A DNA stretch of 64,000 bases from Variovorax paradoxus (GCF_030815975.1 NZ_JAUSXL010000001.1:310001-374000); one strand, 5' to 3'. Positions 9,401-18,730 are shown, counted from the stretch's first letter. Numbers and translations are program-made. The notes: generated by a model from the sequence alone, not told the origin.

Positions 9401-12400
9401 TCGATGGTGCCGCCGGTCGTGACGCTGACCGTTCCACCGCCCATCGTCGCGGGTTCGGAAAAGACAATGGGGAAGGTCTTTGTCGCGCCCAGTCCGATCG
9501 ATGGCGGGCCGCCGGAAAAACCGCCCGCGCCGACGAAGTAGGTCGAGACGTCGGCCGTGCCGCCGCCCCCGCCGATGCTTTGCGCCAGGATGCCGGGTGA
9601 GCTGTTGCCCTGCGTCGAGATGCGGCTGGTGGCGGCGGAGGCATCGACCGTGACGCCGCCGCCGTTGCCGCTGGCGCTATCGCCGCGGCCCACGCTGACG
9701 GAGAGGTTCTTGCCCAGGGACAGGCCGTGGCTTGCCAACAGGTCGAGGATGGTCGTGATCTTGTCGAGGATCTGCGGCGCGTCCGCCCCGCCCTGCTGCC
9801 GGACGACGGCGTCCAGGCTCTGGTCCGCGACCGTGCCGGTGCCGCCGCCGCCGGCGATGCTCTGTGCCAGCATGCCCGGCGAAGCGAAGCCGCTGGTGGC
9901 AACCTTGCCGGTGTTGGTGAGGCTTACCTGCCCGCCATCGCCGCCGCCGCCACCACTGCCGCCGACCGCGACGTTCACCCCGATGTCGGGCGACAGCGAA
10001 AAGGCCCCGCTCACGCCGCCGGCAGCCGCCGCCAGCATGCTGTCGATGCTCGCCAGCAAGCTCGAGACGCCTGCAGAGTTGATCGCGCCGCCCTGGCCGC
10101 CGCCACCGGCAATGCTCTGCGCAACCAGTGCCGGTGCGCTGCCGCCGGCGGTGCTGACGAGGCCGTGGTTGTCGATCCTCACGTCGCCGCCGTTGCCACC
10201 GGCACCGCCGCTGCCGCCGACCCGGGCATCCACGGCCACCGTGAAGGAGCCCAGCGTGAATCCGCTGGGGCCCTTCTCGAGCCATTGCGCCACCTGCGTC
10301 ACGGCCTCGAGGAATGCGCTCGGCGACCCCAGTGCCGGAGAGAAGGATCGCGCAGTCTCCTGCCGCACCGCGCCGCCGCTGCCGCCGCCCCCGCCGATGC
10401 TCTGCGCGAGAACGCCGATCGCCTGGTCGCCGCTGGTGGTGATCCGGCCCGCGGCCTGGTTCGTGATGTGGACCGTGGCCCCGGCACCGGCTCCTGCGCC
10501 GCGGCCTCCGACCGTCAGGCCGAAGCTGAGCGAAAAATCGGAGGCCCCGATCGTCGTCGGGCGCAGCGGCGCCGCCGCGGTGCCGCCGTTGCCGCCACCG
10601 CCGGCGATGCTCTGCGCCAGAATGCCGTAGGCCCTGGCGCCCGTCGTCGTCAGCTGGCCGCTGGTGTCCAGCGTGATCGCGCCGCCGTTGCCGCCCGTTC
10701 CGCCTGCGCCGCCGACGGTGTGCTGGATGCTGACCGTGCCGCTCGGCAGATCGCCCAGCACCGGCGCAATCGTGGCTTGCGTCGAATCGGCGAAGGCGCC
10801 GTTGCCGCCACCGCCGCCGATCGCCTGCGCCGTCACCGCGTTGCTGAGCGAGCCCGCTGTGCCGACGCTGGCGTCCTGGCGCAGCGTGATGCCCAGGCTC
10901 CCTGCCGAGCCGCCGTTGCCGCCATTGCCGCCCACGCTCACTGCAACGTCGAACAGCACGCCGGCGGACACCGCGTGGGCCAGGCCGCCCTGGCCCCCGC
11001 CGCCGCCGATGCTCTGCAACACCAGGCCGGACGAGGCGGCGCCGCTGGTCGCGATCGGGCCGGATGCCGCCAGCGTGATGTTGCCGCCGTCGCCGCCCGC
11101 GCCGCCGCGGCCGCCGACCGCCATGGCGCCGACCACGCCCGTGCTGTCGGCCTCGCCGCCGGAGCCACCGCCCCCGCCGATGCTTTGCAGCAGTACCGCC
11201 GCGCTATGGTCGGCACCGGTCGTGATGCTGCCGCTGCTGTCGACGCTCAGGACACCGCCCTTGCCGGCATTGCCGCCGTGGCCGCCCCCGACGTAGAAGA
11301 TGCCGCCGCTGGTGGCGGCCGCCCCGCCGCCGCCGCCGACTGCGTGGGCAAAGATGCCCGTTGAATTCAGTCCCGATGTCGCGATCGATCCGCTGTGGGT
11401 GACCTGCACGGCGAGCGCCCCGGTGCCTGCGCCGGAACCGCCGTTGCCGCCATGCCCCGAGGCGCCGTCGGCGCCGCCGACGCCACCGCTGCCGCCGATG
11501 ACCGTCGCGGTGATGCCGTTCGAGGCGGCACCGGTCGTCGAGATGGCGCCCGAGTTGTCGACAGTGACCCCGTCCGGTGTGCCACCGGCACCGCCCGGAT
11601 GGCCGTCGCCCCAGGAGCCGTCGCCGCCGTTCGAACCGTTGCCACCGATGCTGGCCGCCAGGATGCCCGGCGACACCGCCCCGCTGGTCGAGATCCGTGC
11701 GCCGCTGGTGACGGTGACACGGCCGGCCGCGCCGCCATTCGCGGCCGCCACGTCGACCGGACCATGGCCGTCGTCGGCGAGGGGAGAATTGTGCGCGTCG
11801 CCGCCGATCGCTCGCGCCAGGATGCCCGCCGTTCTGTCGCCGCTGGCGGTAATGGTTGTTCCGTCGGCCGCCGTGACGAAAACATTGCCCGCGGCCCCGC
11901 CTCTGCCCGCATTGCTGTGGCCGCCGAAATCACCGGTGTGCAAGCCGGTTCCGCCCTGGCCGCCGAGCGATTGAGCGGCGATACCGGCGCCCAGTTCGTT
12001 CGGGTAGCCGCCGGTGCCCGAGGCTCGCACCGAAATCGCGGCACGGTCCGTCAGCGTGACCCGGGCCTCATAGCTTTGGCCGCCCACACCGGCATCCCGC
12101 CTGCCGCTGATCGTCGGAACCGCACTCTCTTGCCCGTTGCCGCCGATGGACTGCGCCAAAACGCCATAGCCGATGCCAGAGATGCGCGAGCCCGAGAGAT
12201 TCAGGGAGACGGTATGGCCGTCCGCGCCATTTCCATATCTGGCTCCATCCGCCCATTTGCCGCCATCGCCCCCCTTCGAAAGGGCGACGATGCCCGCACC
12301 GGCGGTGCTCACGATGGTGCTGTTTTCGATCGTGTAGGCGATGAGGCGGCTGTAGCCGCCATTGCCGCCCCAGTGGTTCTGGCTGCTGTCGAACTCCTTG

Positions 12401-12663
12401 CCGTTGCCGCCATTGCCGCCGCTCACGTCGACCGTGATGGCCGCACCGGTGGCCCTGACATCGAGGCCCGACTGCGTGAGGATGAAATTGTCCGTCGCAG
12501 CGCCGCCGTCATGGCCGTTGCTGTCCTTGCAGCAACCGCCGTCCGCACCCCGCCGATCCCAGAAGATCGCGCCCGTCTGCCCGGATGCCGGTTGGCAAAG
12601 CCCCCACCAGGCCGCGCCCGTCCACACGGCCAGTGCGAGCGCCCGCGCCCTCGGCTTCGCCAT
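6411..12663 (-). pseudogene. Giant Gly-rich autotransporter (type Va) adhesin, one-base frameshift
   Basis: Start ATG at 12663 (MAKPRARALALAVW) with a signal peptide ending near ASGQ. It is followed by a ~1500-residue passenger of short beta-strand repeats containing more than a dozen copies of AQSIGGGGG or AQSVGGGGG. The second frame encodes a ~280-residue C-terminal beta-barrel ending in LRLARHF, with the terminal aromatic residue typical of autotransporters. Frame is lost between the two at about 8004: in the coding strand TCCGACCGGCAAACCG reads SDRQTG, but removing one C gives ...SDGKPVVDNDGS, which runs into the barrel frame. Total length is 6253 nt, one base over a multiple of three. 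Either a phase-variable or inactivated adhesin, or a base-calling error. An intact product would be about 2083 aa on the cell surface. Confidence 0.85.
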
Positions 12664-12710
12664 GCCCGGACGACCGCCTGCGGCACTGCGATCTGCGTGT
12701 TGGCAGCCCG

Positions 12711-13589
12711 TCACTTCGCGGCCTTGCGCGCCTGGCGCGTGGTCTGGGAACTGCCGTCGGGGCTCCAGCCCGGCGGCTGCAAGAGATAGCCGGCAACGTC
12801 GGACAGGCTGCGGGCCTTGCGCAGGTCGCTGGCAATGCCGGCCCATTCATGGAAGGCTATCCGCACCGGGTTGAAGGTCTCGATGTTCTTCGTCAGGCCG
12901 AACCGCGGCGTGAAGGTTTCCAGCGCAAACGAGCCGAACAGGCGGTCCCAGATCATCAAGGTGCCGGCGTAGTTCTTGTCGAGGTATTCGAAGTCGCTGC
13001 CGTGATGCACCCGGTGGTGCGACGGCGTGTTGAACACGGCCTCGAAGCCGGCGGGCATCTTCTGGATCGCCTGCGTGTGGATCCAGAACTGATAGATCAG
13101 GCTCGCCGACTGCATGAACAGGATCATCTTGGGATGAAAGCCCAGCAACGGCATCCAGGCCCAGAACAGGAACGAGCCGCTGACCGTGCCGGTCCAGGTC
13201 TGGCGCAAAGCCACCGAGAAGTTGTATTTCTCGGAGGAGTGATGCACCGAATGCGAAGCCCAGAACCAGCGCACCTCGTGGCTGAAGCGGTGGAACCAGT
13301 AGTAGCTGAAGTCGTCCGCCAGAAAGCACAGCACCCAGGCCCACCACGCCGCGGACGGTATCGTGAAGAAGCGGTGCGCATAGAGCCAGCTCAGGAACAC
13401 CAGCATGACGCCCGCGCTGACCAGGGCGATTGCCAGATTGCCCATCGCCAGCAGCACGTTGGCAGCGGTGTCGCGGCTGTCGTAGAGCCCGCCGCGCACC
13501 CTGAGGGAGTACACGACCTCAGCCACCATCAGCAGCGCAAAGGCCGGGAAGGCGGCAAACATGATGTTGGGGAGATCGTTCATTTCCAC
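12711..13589 (-). CDS. Sterol desaturase/fatty acid hydroxylase family membrane protein
   Basis: 292 aa from GTG 13589; an ATG two codons later (13583) is an equally good start. Four or five hydrophobic segments flank the three histidine boxes of the di-iron membrane hydroxylase superfamily: HRFSH, HSVHH and HHRVHH. These proteins use O2 at a non-haem di-iron centre to hydroxylate or desaturate lipids in the inner membrane. The substrate in bacteria is generally unknown; ornithine or other lipids, hopanoids and carotenoids are candidates. It is the first gene of a minus-strand run; the autotransporter begins 47 bp later. Its upstream region is shared with the divergent response-regulator gene. 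Confidence 0.88.
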   Translation of the reverse strand: MEMNDLPNIMFAAFPAFALLMVAEVVYSLRVRGGLYDSRDTAANVLLAMGNLAIALVSAGVMLVFLSWLYAHRFFTIPSAAWWAWVLCFLADDFSYYWFHRFSHEVRWFWASHSVHHSSEKYNFSVALRQTWTGTVSGSFLFWAWMPLLGFHPKMILFMQSASLIYQFWIHTQAIQKMPAGFEAVFNTPSHHRVHHGSDFEYLDKNYAGTLMIWDRLFGSFALETFTPRFGLTKNIETFNPVRIAFHEWAGIASDLRKARSLSDVAGYLLQPPGWSPDGSSQTTRQARKAAK

Positions 13590-13732
13590 TGCGCATGAAT
13601 CAAGCGGCGAGCTTAGTCAGCACCATGCAACACGGAAATACCCGGAAACAAGTAGATGCTATACAACAACATCCAGGAATCCATATGCGACGCGACAGGT
13701 TTTCAGGCGCCGCACAGGTCTGCGAAAAGCAA

Positions 13733-13775
13733 AGTGACTTTCTTCACTTACCTTCCCGCCCGGAACCGCTAGATT
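13733..13775 (+). promoter_or_regulatory. Regulon element copy 1: inverted repeat plus -10 box, response-regulator promoter
   Basis: AGTGACTTTCTTCACT (13733-13748) is an AGTG-N8-CACT inverted repeat, followed 20 nt later by CTAGATT (13769-13775). TAGATT fits a -10 box, and no good -35 box lies 17 bp upstream of it. Transcription should start near 13782-13783, which puts the repeat centre at about -42, the usual position of an activator replacing the -35 contact. The same arrangement stands before three downstream genes. It suggests autoregulation by the response regulator it precedes. Confidence 0.7.
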
Positions 13776-13782
13776 CAGTGGC

Positions 13783-14496
13783 GTGACTACCCACGAATCG
13801 AACCGGCCCCCCAAACACGGCGCTCCTGCCGATGTACGGCGACCGCGTGCCATCCTGGTGGTGGACGACCACGACCTGGTGCGCCTGGGTGTGCGTGCGC
13901 TGCTGGAAGCACAGTCCTCCCCGTCGGGCGAGACGGTCGAAGTCTTCGAGGCCGGCAGCCTCGCCGAGGCCCTGGCCCTGTATGACAAAGTCCGGGATGC
14001 CGTCGACCTGGTGCTGCTGGACCTGGCCTTGCCCGACACCCAGGGCCTCAGCGGCCTGGTGGAATTTCGCGCTCGCTATCCTGCCGCGCGCATTGTTGCG
14101 CTCTCCGGTTCCGGCACCACCTCGCTCGCCCAGAGCATGGTCGCCCAGAACGCGCTGAGTCTGGGCGCCAGCGCCTTCCTGCCGAAATCGGCCAACCTCA
14201 AGGAAGTGGTGAGCTTCATCCGGGCCTGCGGACTGCTCGGAAGCGACGCCATCGACGGCTCGCCTCGTCCATCAACCACACCGGTTCGGCCGGCCAAACC
14301 CTCCCATGACCGCGCCTGGCAGGCGCTTGCACCGCGGCAGTTGCAGGTGCTTCAGTGGGTACTGGAGGGAAAGACCAACAAGGAGATTGCGGAGGCAGCG
14401 TCCCTTGGCGAAGGCACCGTCAAGAACTACGTGTCGACCATCCTGTTGCTGTTCGGCGTACGCTCTCGTGCCCAGTTGATCAGCAGCTTGCGCTGA
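13783..14496 (+). CDS. Two-component response regulator, REC plus LuxR-type HTH
   Basis: 237 aa from GTG 13783. The receiver domain (about residues 22-145) has the acidic pair VVDDH, phospho-acceptor Asp80 in LVLLDLALPD, and Lys in FLPKSA. The C-terminal ~65 residues are a LuxR/FixJ HTH with LAPRQLQVLQWVLEGKTNKE and LGEGTVKNYV. It is a NarL-type transcription factor and the obvious partner of the hybrid kinase that follows 59 bp downstream. GTG lies only 7 nt after the probable -10 box and has no ribosome site, so its message may be leaderless. Confidence 0.92.
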   Translation: MTTHESNRPPKHGAPADVRRPRAILVVDDHDLVRLGVRALLEAQSSPSGETVEVFEAGSLAEALALYDKVRDAVDLVLLDLALPDTQGLSGLVEFRARYPAARIVALSGSGTTSLAQSMVAQNALSLGASAFLPKSANLKEVVSFIRACGLLGSDAIDGSPRPSTTPVRPAKPSHDRAWQALAPRQLQVLQWVLEGKTNKEIAEAASLGEGTVKNYVSTILLLFGVRSRAQLISSLR

Positions 14497-14555
14497 GCCC
14501 CGCCTGCGCGCAGCAAATACAGATGCAGGGACCCAACCCTGCAGGAGGCAATTCG

Positions 14556-16376
14556 ATGAGCGACATCGTGTCGAAGCATTTGGCTGTCGACGCCACGCTG
14601 AACCTGCGCATATTGCGCGAGCATGTGGCGTCGGTCTACGCCGGTCACAGCACCGCGATCCTGGCCCATTTCGGCTTTGCCATCGCGCTGGCCATCTTCA
14701 GCTACTCGCGTCTCGACTATCCATGGCTGCTGTGCTGGTTGCTCGTTCTTGCCGCAGTGGACCTGTACGCGTTGCTCGCACCGCGCTGGACCCCTGGCAT
14801 ACCGATGTCCGACAGCCCCTATTGGGCGCGCAAGTACGCTCGCCTGGTCACCATGGTCAGCGTCGCAACAGCTCCGGCGCCCTTGTTCCTTGTGTCGACG
14901 ACGGATCTGGTCATGACCACCGTGTTCACGGTCGTCATCATCGGCAGTTGGACACGCGCGGTGCAGGCACGATGGCCTCTGAAGCCGGCCATGTTCGGAT
15001 ACGGCGTTCCCATGATGACGGGTCTCATTGCCGCCCTGGTCTGGCATGGCAGTGCCCTGAACTGGTTCCTCGCGGCCTTCGGAACCGTCAACCTGGTGCT
15101 CACGTTCCGCGCCGGGCTGCAGGAGAACCGGCGGCTGACCGAATCGCTGATCCTGCGCTTCGAGAACGAGGCCCTGGCCGCTCGCCTGAGCGAGCAGATC
15201 GCAGCCACCGAGCGCGCCAGCGCCGAAAAGACCCGCTTCCTGGCCACCGCCAGCCACGATCTGCGCCAGCCGATGCACGCCATCGCATTGTTCGGCGCCG
15301 CCCTGGAGAATGCCCTGGTCGGTCGGCCCGAGATGAAGAATGCCGAGCGCCTGATGCGCGCGGTCGACACCCTGGGCGCCTCGCTGAACACCATGCTCGA
15401 TATCTCGCGCCTCGACGCGGGGGTGGTCGTGCCCGAGCCATGCGCCCTGGAACTCGACGCGCTGTTTCGCCCGCTCAACCACACCTTCTCGGCACAGGCC
15501 GACCAGAAGAACCTGCAGCTGCGCATTCGCGCCAGCGGGCTGTGGGTGCACAGCGACCCGCAACTGCTGTATCGCATGCTCTCGAACCTGGTCGACAACG
15601 CATTGAAGTACACGCAGCAAGGCGGCGTGACCGTGACGGCACTGGCACGCGGCGATCTTGTGTGGATCGAAGTGCGCGACACCGGCATCGGCATTGCGCC
15701 CGCGCAGTTGGAGCGCATCTTCGAGGAGTTCTACCAGATCGGAAATCCGGGGCGCGACCGCTCGCGGGGCCTGGGCATCGGGTTGTCGATCGTGCAGCGC
15801 CTGTCGCATCTTCTCGCGCATCCGGTGCAAGTGCGCTCGCGTCCGGGCCGCGGTACGTGCTTTCGCCTGGTGGTTCCGACTGCGAAGGCCTCACTGGATG
15901 CGCCCGCGGATCTTCTGCTTCAGGATCTCGAGTCGCCGGTACGGCATCGCTTCACGATTCCGGACCTGCGCGGGCGCATCCTGATGATCGACGACGAGTC
16001 CGAGATCCGGGAAGCCATGACGGCACTGCTGCAAGCCTATTCCCTCGACGTGGTGGCCGTCGCCGACGAAGCCGCCGCGGTCGAATCGTTGACGCATCCT
16101 GATGCGCAAGCCAGGCCGTTCGCACTGCTGCTGTGCGACTACCGGCTGGCCGAAGGTGTGGACGGACTCGATGTCGGCCTGCGCCTGCGCAAGCGCTTTC
16201 AGCTCGATGCAACGCTGCTCCTGATCACCGGCGAGACGGCACCCGAGCGGCTGCAGCGCGTACGCGCCTCGGGTGTGCCGGTGCTGTTCAAGCCCGTGAG
16301 CGCCGCAACGCTCCTGCAGGCCATGGCCGAGCTCGCGCCTGCGGGCCAGCGAAGCCTGCATCAGCGCAACAAGTGA
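14556..16376 (+). CDS. Hybrid sensor histidine kinase with C-terminal receiver
   Basis: 606 aa from ATG 14556, with AGGAGG 7 nt upstream. Four to six membrane segments lie between residues 30 and 185 (no large periplasmic domain), then a coiled linker. HisKA follows with His234 in TASHDLRQPMHA, then an HATPase with N-box NLVDNALKYT and G-box DTGIGI, and a receiver (about 474-590) with DD479-480, phospho-acceptor Asp528 in LLLCDYRLAEG and Lys579. This domain order is typical of membrane kinases that sense a signal in or near the membrane. It is encoded with the LuxR-type regulator. Its stop codon lies inside the next promoter element, so the downstream lipoprotein gene has its own promoter. 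Confidence 0.92.
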   Translation: MSDIVSKHLAVDATLNLRILREHVASVYAGHSTAILAHFGFAIALAIFSYSRLDYPWLLCWLLVLAAVDLYALLAPRWTPGIPMSDSPYWARKYARLVTMVSVATAPAPLFLVSTTDLVMTTVFTVVIIGSWTRAVQARWPLKPAMFGYGVPMMTGLIAALVWHGSALNWFLAAFGTVNLVLTFRAGLQENRRLTESLILRFENEALAARLSEQIAATERASAEKTRFLATASHDLRQPMHAIALFGAALENALVGRPEMKNAERLMRAVDTLGASLNTMLDISRLDAGVVVPEPCALELDALFRPLNHTFSAQADQKNLQLRIRASGLWVHSDPQLLYRMLSNLVDNALKYTQQGGVTVTALARGDLVWIEVRDTGIGIAPAQLERIFEEFYQIGNPGRDRSRGLGIGLSIVQRLSHLLAHPVQVRSRPGRGTCFRLVVPTAKASLDAPADLLLQDLESPVRHRFTIPDLRGRILMIDDESEIREAMTALLQAYSLDVVAVADEAAAVESLTHPDAQARPFALLLCDYRLAEGVDGLDVGLRLRKRFQLDATLLLITGETAPERLQRVRASGVPVLFKPVSAATLLQAMAELAPAGQRSLHQRNK

Positions 16377-16415
16377 CTTTAGACACTGTGGCGTCGTCTT
16401 CGCTTCCCCTAGATT
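16372..16415 (+). promoter_or_regulatory. Regulon element copy 2, promoter of first lipoprotein
   Basis: AGTGACTTTAGACACT (16372-16387), 21 nt, then CTAGATT (16409-16415). The TGA of the hybrid kinase is inside the first half-site. Predicted transcription start is about 16422, 43 nt before ATG 16465, with GGGAGA as ribosome site. The same element occurs at 13733, 17690 and 18687. Confidence 0.7.
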
Positions 16416-16421
16416 GACACG

Positions 16422-16438
16422 GGGCCGGATCCCGGCCC
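16422..16438 (+). promoter_or_regulatory. Hairpin at the 5-prime end of the first lipoprotein mRNA
   Basis: GGGCCGG-ATC-CCGGCCC can form a perfect 7-bp stem with a 3-nt loop and is followed by TTTG. It starts at the predicted first transcribed base. The same hairpin stands in the leader of the second lipoprotein gene, and a variant with a G-U pair in the third gene. It may protect the 5-prime end or act as an attenuator. Confidence 0.5.
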
Positions 16439-16464
16439 TTTGACAATTCAACAGGGAGAATCGT

Positions 16465-17637
16465 ATGAAGAAGGATCCATGGGCGATCGGTACGGTGGCC
16501 GTTGCCGTCGCAACGGTGGTGGTGGCATGCGGAGGGGGCGGCTCCAATGGCGCCGGCTTTGCAGCAGGCGGGCTCCCTGCCGGCGCAGGTACCCCCGTCG
16601 CTGGCACAGGCAACCCCACGGGCGGCACAGGCGGCAGCCCCACCGGTACCGCGCCAGTGGCGACCAATGACAGCGCGAGCGGCCAGGCGGGTGCCAGCGT
16701 TACCGTCGGCGTGCTCGACAACGACCAGGATGCCGACGGCAACCTCGACCGCAATTCGGTGCGCTTCGTGCAGCCACCGGCCGGCGCCACCTTGTCCGGC
16801 GACGGACGCAGCCTGCAGGTGCCCAACGAGGGAAGCTGGCAGGTTGGCAGCGACGGGGCGGTGGTCTTCACTCCCGCGAGCGGCTTCACCGGCAGCCCCA
16901 CGGTGGTCAGCTACACCGTGTCCGATACCACCGGGCTCACGTCCTCGGCCGCGACGATCACCATCACCGTCGCGGTGGCATCAGCCACCAGTTCGGCAGC
17001 CTGCTTCAACGAGGGGTTCTTCCGGACGGGAACGACCATGGATCTCGAACACACCGTCAGCGGGGATGGCGCTACGCCGCCTCGGCGCACCGTGAGGACC
17101 GTCACGGGACCCAAGGAGTTCAATGGCGCGGCGACCATCGAAACGAAGTCAGATTTCTATGGGGACGACGGCAGCTTCGCAACAACCACCATGGACTACA
17201 ACGCCATTCAGGATGGCTTCATGCTGTTCTACGGCATGACCAGCAGCAACGTCCGTCAGATAAGCGTGCCGCCGAAGAAGCAACCGATCGCCATGGAGCC
17301 CGGACAAACCTTCGACTTCACGTACACGACCAAGAACGAATACGCCGACCGCGTCGAAGAAGCCACGACAACGACGTCCTACACCTACGTGGGTCGCGAG
17401 ACCCTCCAGAGTGCTGTGGGAACCTTCGCGGCCTGCAAGTTCACCTCGCATGGGGTGAACACTGTCGTCACCCCCGCGCCCATGACACAGACCTTCGACC
17501 TGGTCATCTGGGTCGCCGCGGAGGGCCCGTACCGGGGATTTGCGCTGCGCACGGAGGCTGTGGGCCAGTACCCGAATGCACCCACGACCCGCCAAGTGGT
17601 GCAGCCCACCAAGATCAGCGTTTTCGATATCAAGTGA
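16465..17637 (+). CDS. Lipoprotein with cadherin-like domain and conserved C-terminal domain, copy A
   Basis: 390 aa. MKKDPWAIGT starts a lipoprotein signal whose lipobox is VVVAC (Cys22), followed by a Gly/Thr-rich linker. Residues about 70-170 (APVATNDSASGQAGASVTVG, DNDQDADG, VVSYTVSDTTG) resemble a cadherin/Ig-like adhesion domain of the kind repeated in large secreted adhesins. The last ~215 residues, from CFNEGFFRTGTTMD to KISVFDIK, are shared almost unchanged with the next gene. I do not recognise that domain; it is rich in T, Y and F and likely a beta fold. It should sit at the outer membrane. Confidence 0.8.
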   Translation: MKKDPWAIGTVAVAVATVVVACGGGGSNGAGFAAGGLPAGAGTPVAGTGNPTGGTGGSPTGTAPVATNDSASGQAGASVTVGVLDNDQDADGNLDRNSVRFVQPPAGATLSGDGRSLQVPNEGSWQVGSDGAVVFTPASGFTGSPTVVSYTVSDTTGLTSSAATITITVAVASATSSAACFNEGFFRTGTTMDLEHTVSGDGATPPRRTVRTVTGPKEFNGAATIETKSDFYGDDGSFATTTMDYNAIQDGFMLFYGMTSSNVRQISVPPKKQPIAMEPGQTFDFTYTTKNEYADRVEEATTTTSYTYVGRETLQSAVGTFAACKFTSHGVNTVVTPAPMTQTFDLVIWVAAEGPYRGFALRTEAVGQYPNAPTTRQVVQPTKISVFDIK

Positions 17638-17689
17638 GTTCTTGCGGGCTGCTGCGATCCGGACAACCGGCGTTGGCATTGGCGCAGGA

Positions 17690-17733
17690 AGTGACTTTAG
17701 ACACTGTAGTGTCGTCTTCGCTTCCCCTAGATT
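17690..17733 (+). promoter_or_regulatory. Regulon element copy 3, promoter of second lipoprotein
   Basis: AGTGACTTTAGACACT (17690-17705), 21 nt, then CTAGATT (17727-17733). The stretch from here to the ATG is nearly identical to that before the first lipoprotein gene, so it was copied with the gene. Confidence 0.7.
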
Positions 17734-17739
17734 GACACA

Positions 17740-17756
17740 GGGCCGGATCCCGGCCC
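17740..17756 (+). promoter_or_regulatory. Hairpin at the 5-prime end of the second lipoprotein mRNA
   Basis: GGGCCGG-ATC-CCGGCCC, identical to the hairpin at 16422-16438, starts about 7 nt after the -10 box and lies 25 nt before the ATG. Confidence 0.5.
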
Positions 17757-17781
17757 TTCGACACTCAACAGGGAAAATCGT

Positions 17782-18633
17782 ATGAAGAAGAATCCATGGG
17801 CGATCGGTACGGTAGCCGTTGCCGTCGCGACGGTAGTGGTGGCATGTGGCGGGGGCGGCGGAGGTGGGGGCGGATTTCCAGCCCTCCCCGTCACACCTGC
17901 TCCGACGCCTGATGCACCACCACCTCCACCTCCTCCGCCGCCCCCTCCGCCTGCACCCGCGCCCTCGCCCGCGCCCTCCCCCACCAGTTCCGCGCCCTGC
18001 TTCAACGAAGGGTTCCTCCGCACGGGAACGACCATGGATTTCGAACTCACCCTCAGCGGGGATGGCGCCACGCCGCCTCGGCGCACCGTGAGCACTGTCA
18101 CGGGACCCAAGGAGTTCAATGGTGCGGCGACCATGGAAACGAAGGTAGATTTCTATGGGGACGACGGCAGCTACGCAGCAACCAACATGGGCTACAACGC
18201 CTTTGTGGGCGGCTTCCTGGTGAGCTACGGCATGACCGGGAGCAACGTCCGCCAGACGATGAGCCCGCCGCGTCGGCAACCGGTCGCCATGGAGCCCGGA
18301 CAGACCTTCGATTTCACGTACACGACCCGGAACGAATACGCCGACCGTGTCGAAGAAGGCACGACGACGACGGCCTACACCTACGTGGGCCGCGAGACTC
18401 TCCAGAGCGCTGTGGGAACCTTCGCGGTCTGCAAGTTCACCACCCATCAGGTGGACACTCCCATCACCTCCTCGCCCACGACGCAGACCTTCGACAAGAT
18501 CAGCTGGGTCGCCGCGGAAGGCCCGTACCGTGGGTTTGAACTGCGCACGGAGGTCGTGGGCCAGTACCCGAATGCACCCACGATCCGCCAGGTGCTGCAG
18601 CCCACCAAGATCAGCGTGTTCGACATCAAGTGA
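17782..18633 (+). CDS. Lipoprotein, tandem paralogue copy B with poly-Pro linker
   Basis: 283 aa. The first 20 residues and lipobox VVVAC (Cys22) match the previous gene. The ~215-residue C-terminal domain (CFNEGFLRTGTTMD to KISVFDIK) is also conserved, including GPKEFNGAAT, DFYGDDGS, YVGRETLQSAVGTF and WVAAEGPYRGF. The cadherin-like domain is missing; in its place is a Gly run and a linker of about a dozen consecutive prolines followed by APAPSP repeats. This linker could span periplasm or peptidoglycan. The pair arose by tandem duplication including the intergenic sequence, followed by change of the middle part. Function unknown. Confidence 0.8.
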   Translation: MKKNPWAIGTVAVAVATVVVACGGGGGGGGGFPALPVTPAPTPDAPPPPPPPPPPPPAPAPSPAPSPTSSAPCFNEGFLRTGTTMDFELTLSGDGATPPRRTVSTVTGPKEFNGAATMETKVDFYGDDGSYAATNMGYNAFVGGFLVSYGMTGSNVRQTMSPPRRQPVAMEPGQTFDFTYTTRNEYADRVEEGTTTTAYTYVGRETLQSAVGTFAVCKFTTHQVDTPITSSPTTQTFDKISWVAAEGPYRGFELRTEVVGQYPNAPTIRQVLQPTKISVFDIK

Positions 18634-18686
18634 GATCCTGCGGGCTGCTGCGATCCGGGCAACCGGCGTTGGCATCGGCGCCAAGA

Positions 18687-18730
18687 AGTGACTTTAGACA
18701 CTGTGGGCAATCCTGCTTTCCCTCTAGATT
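18687..18730 (+). promoter_or_regulatory. Regulon element copy 4, promoter of CsgG-like gene
   Basis: AGTGACTTTAGACACT (18687-18702), 21 nt, then CTAGATT (18724-18730). The sequence between the two parts has diverged from copies 2 and 3 while both conserved parts remain, which supports function rather than recent copying. Confidence 0.7.

Noticed and set aside
8500..11700. Regularly spaced GCCGCCGCC-type repeats resembling a repeat array
   Set aside because: They encode the AQSIGGGGG units of the passenger with variable spacing; no conserved repeat-spacer pattern, so not CRISPR.
7480..12663. Long open plus-strand frames rich in Pro/Ala opposite the autotransporter
   Set aside because: They are the mirror of Gly-Gly-rich codons (GGC/GCC) and show no domain, start signal or ribosome site.
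17920..17990. Poly-proline stretch as sign of frameshift in lipoprotein B
   Set aside because: Frame is continuous with the conserved C-terminal domain; it is a low-complexity linker.
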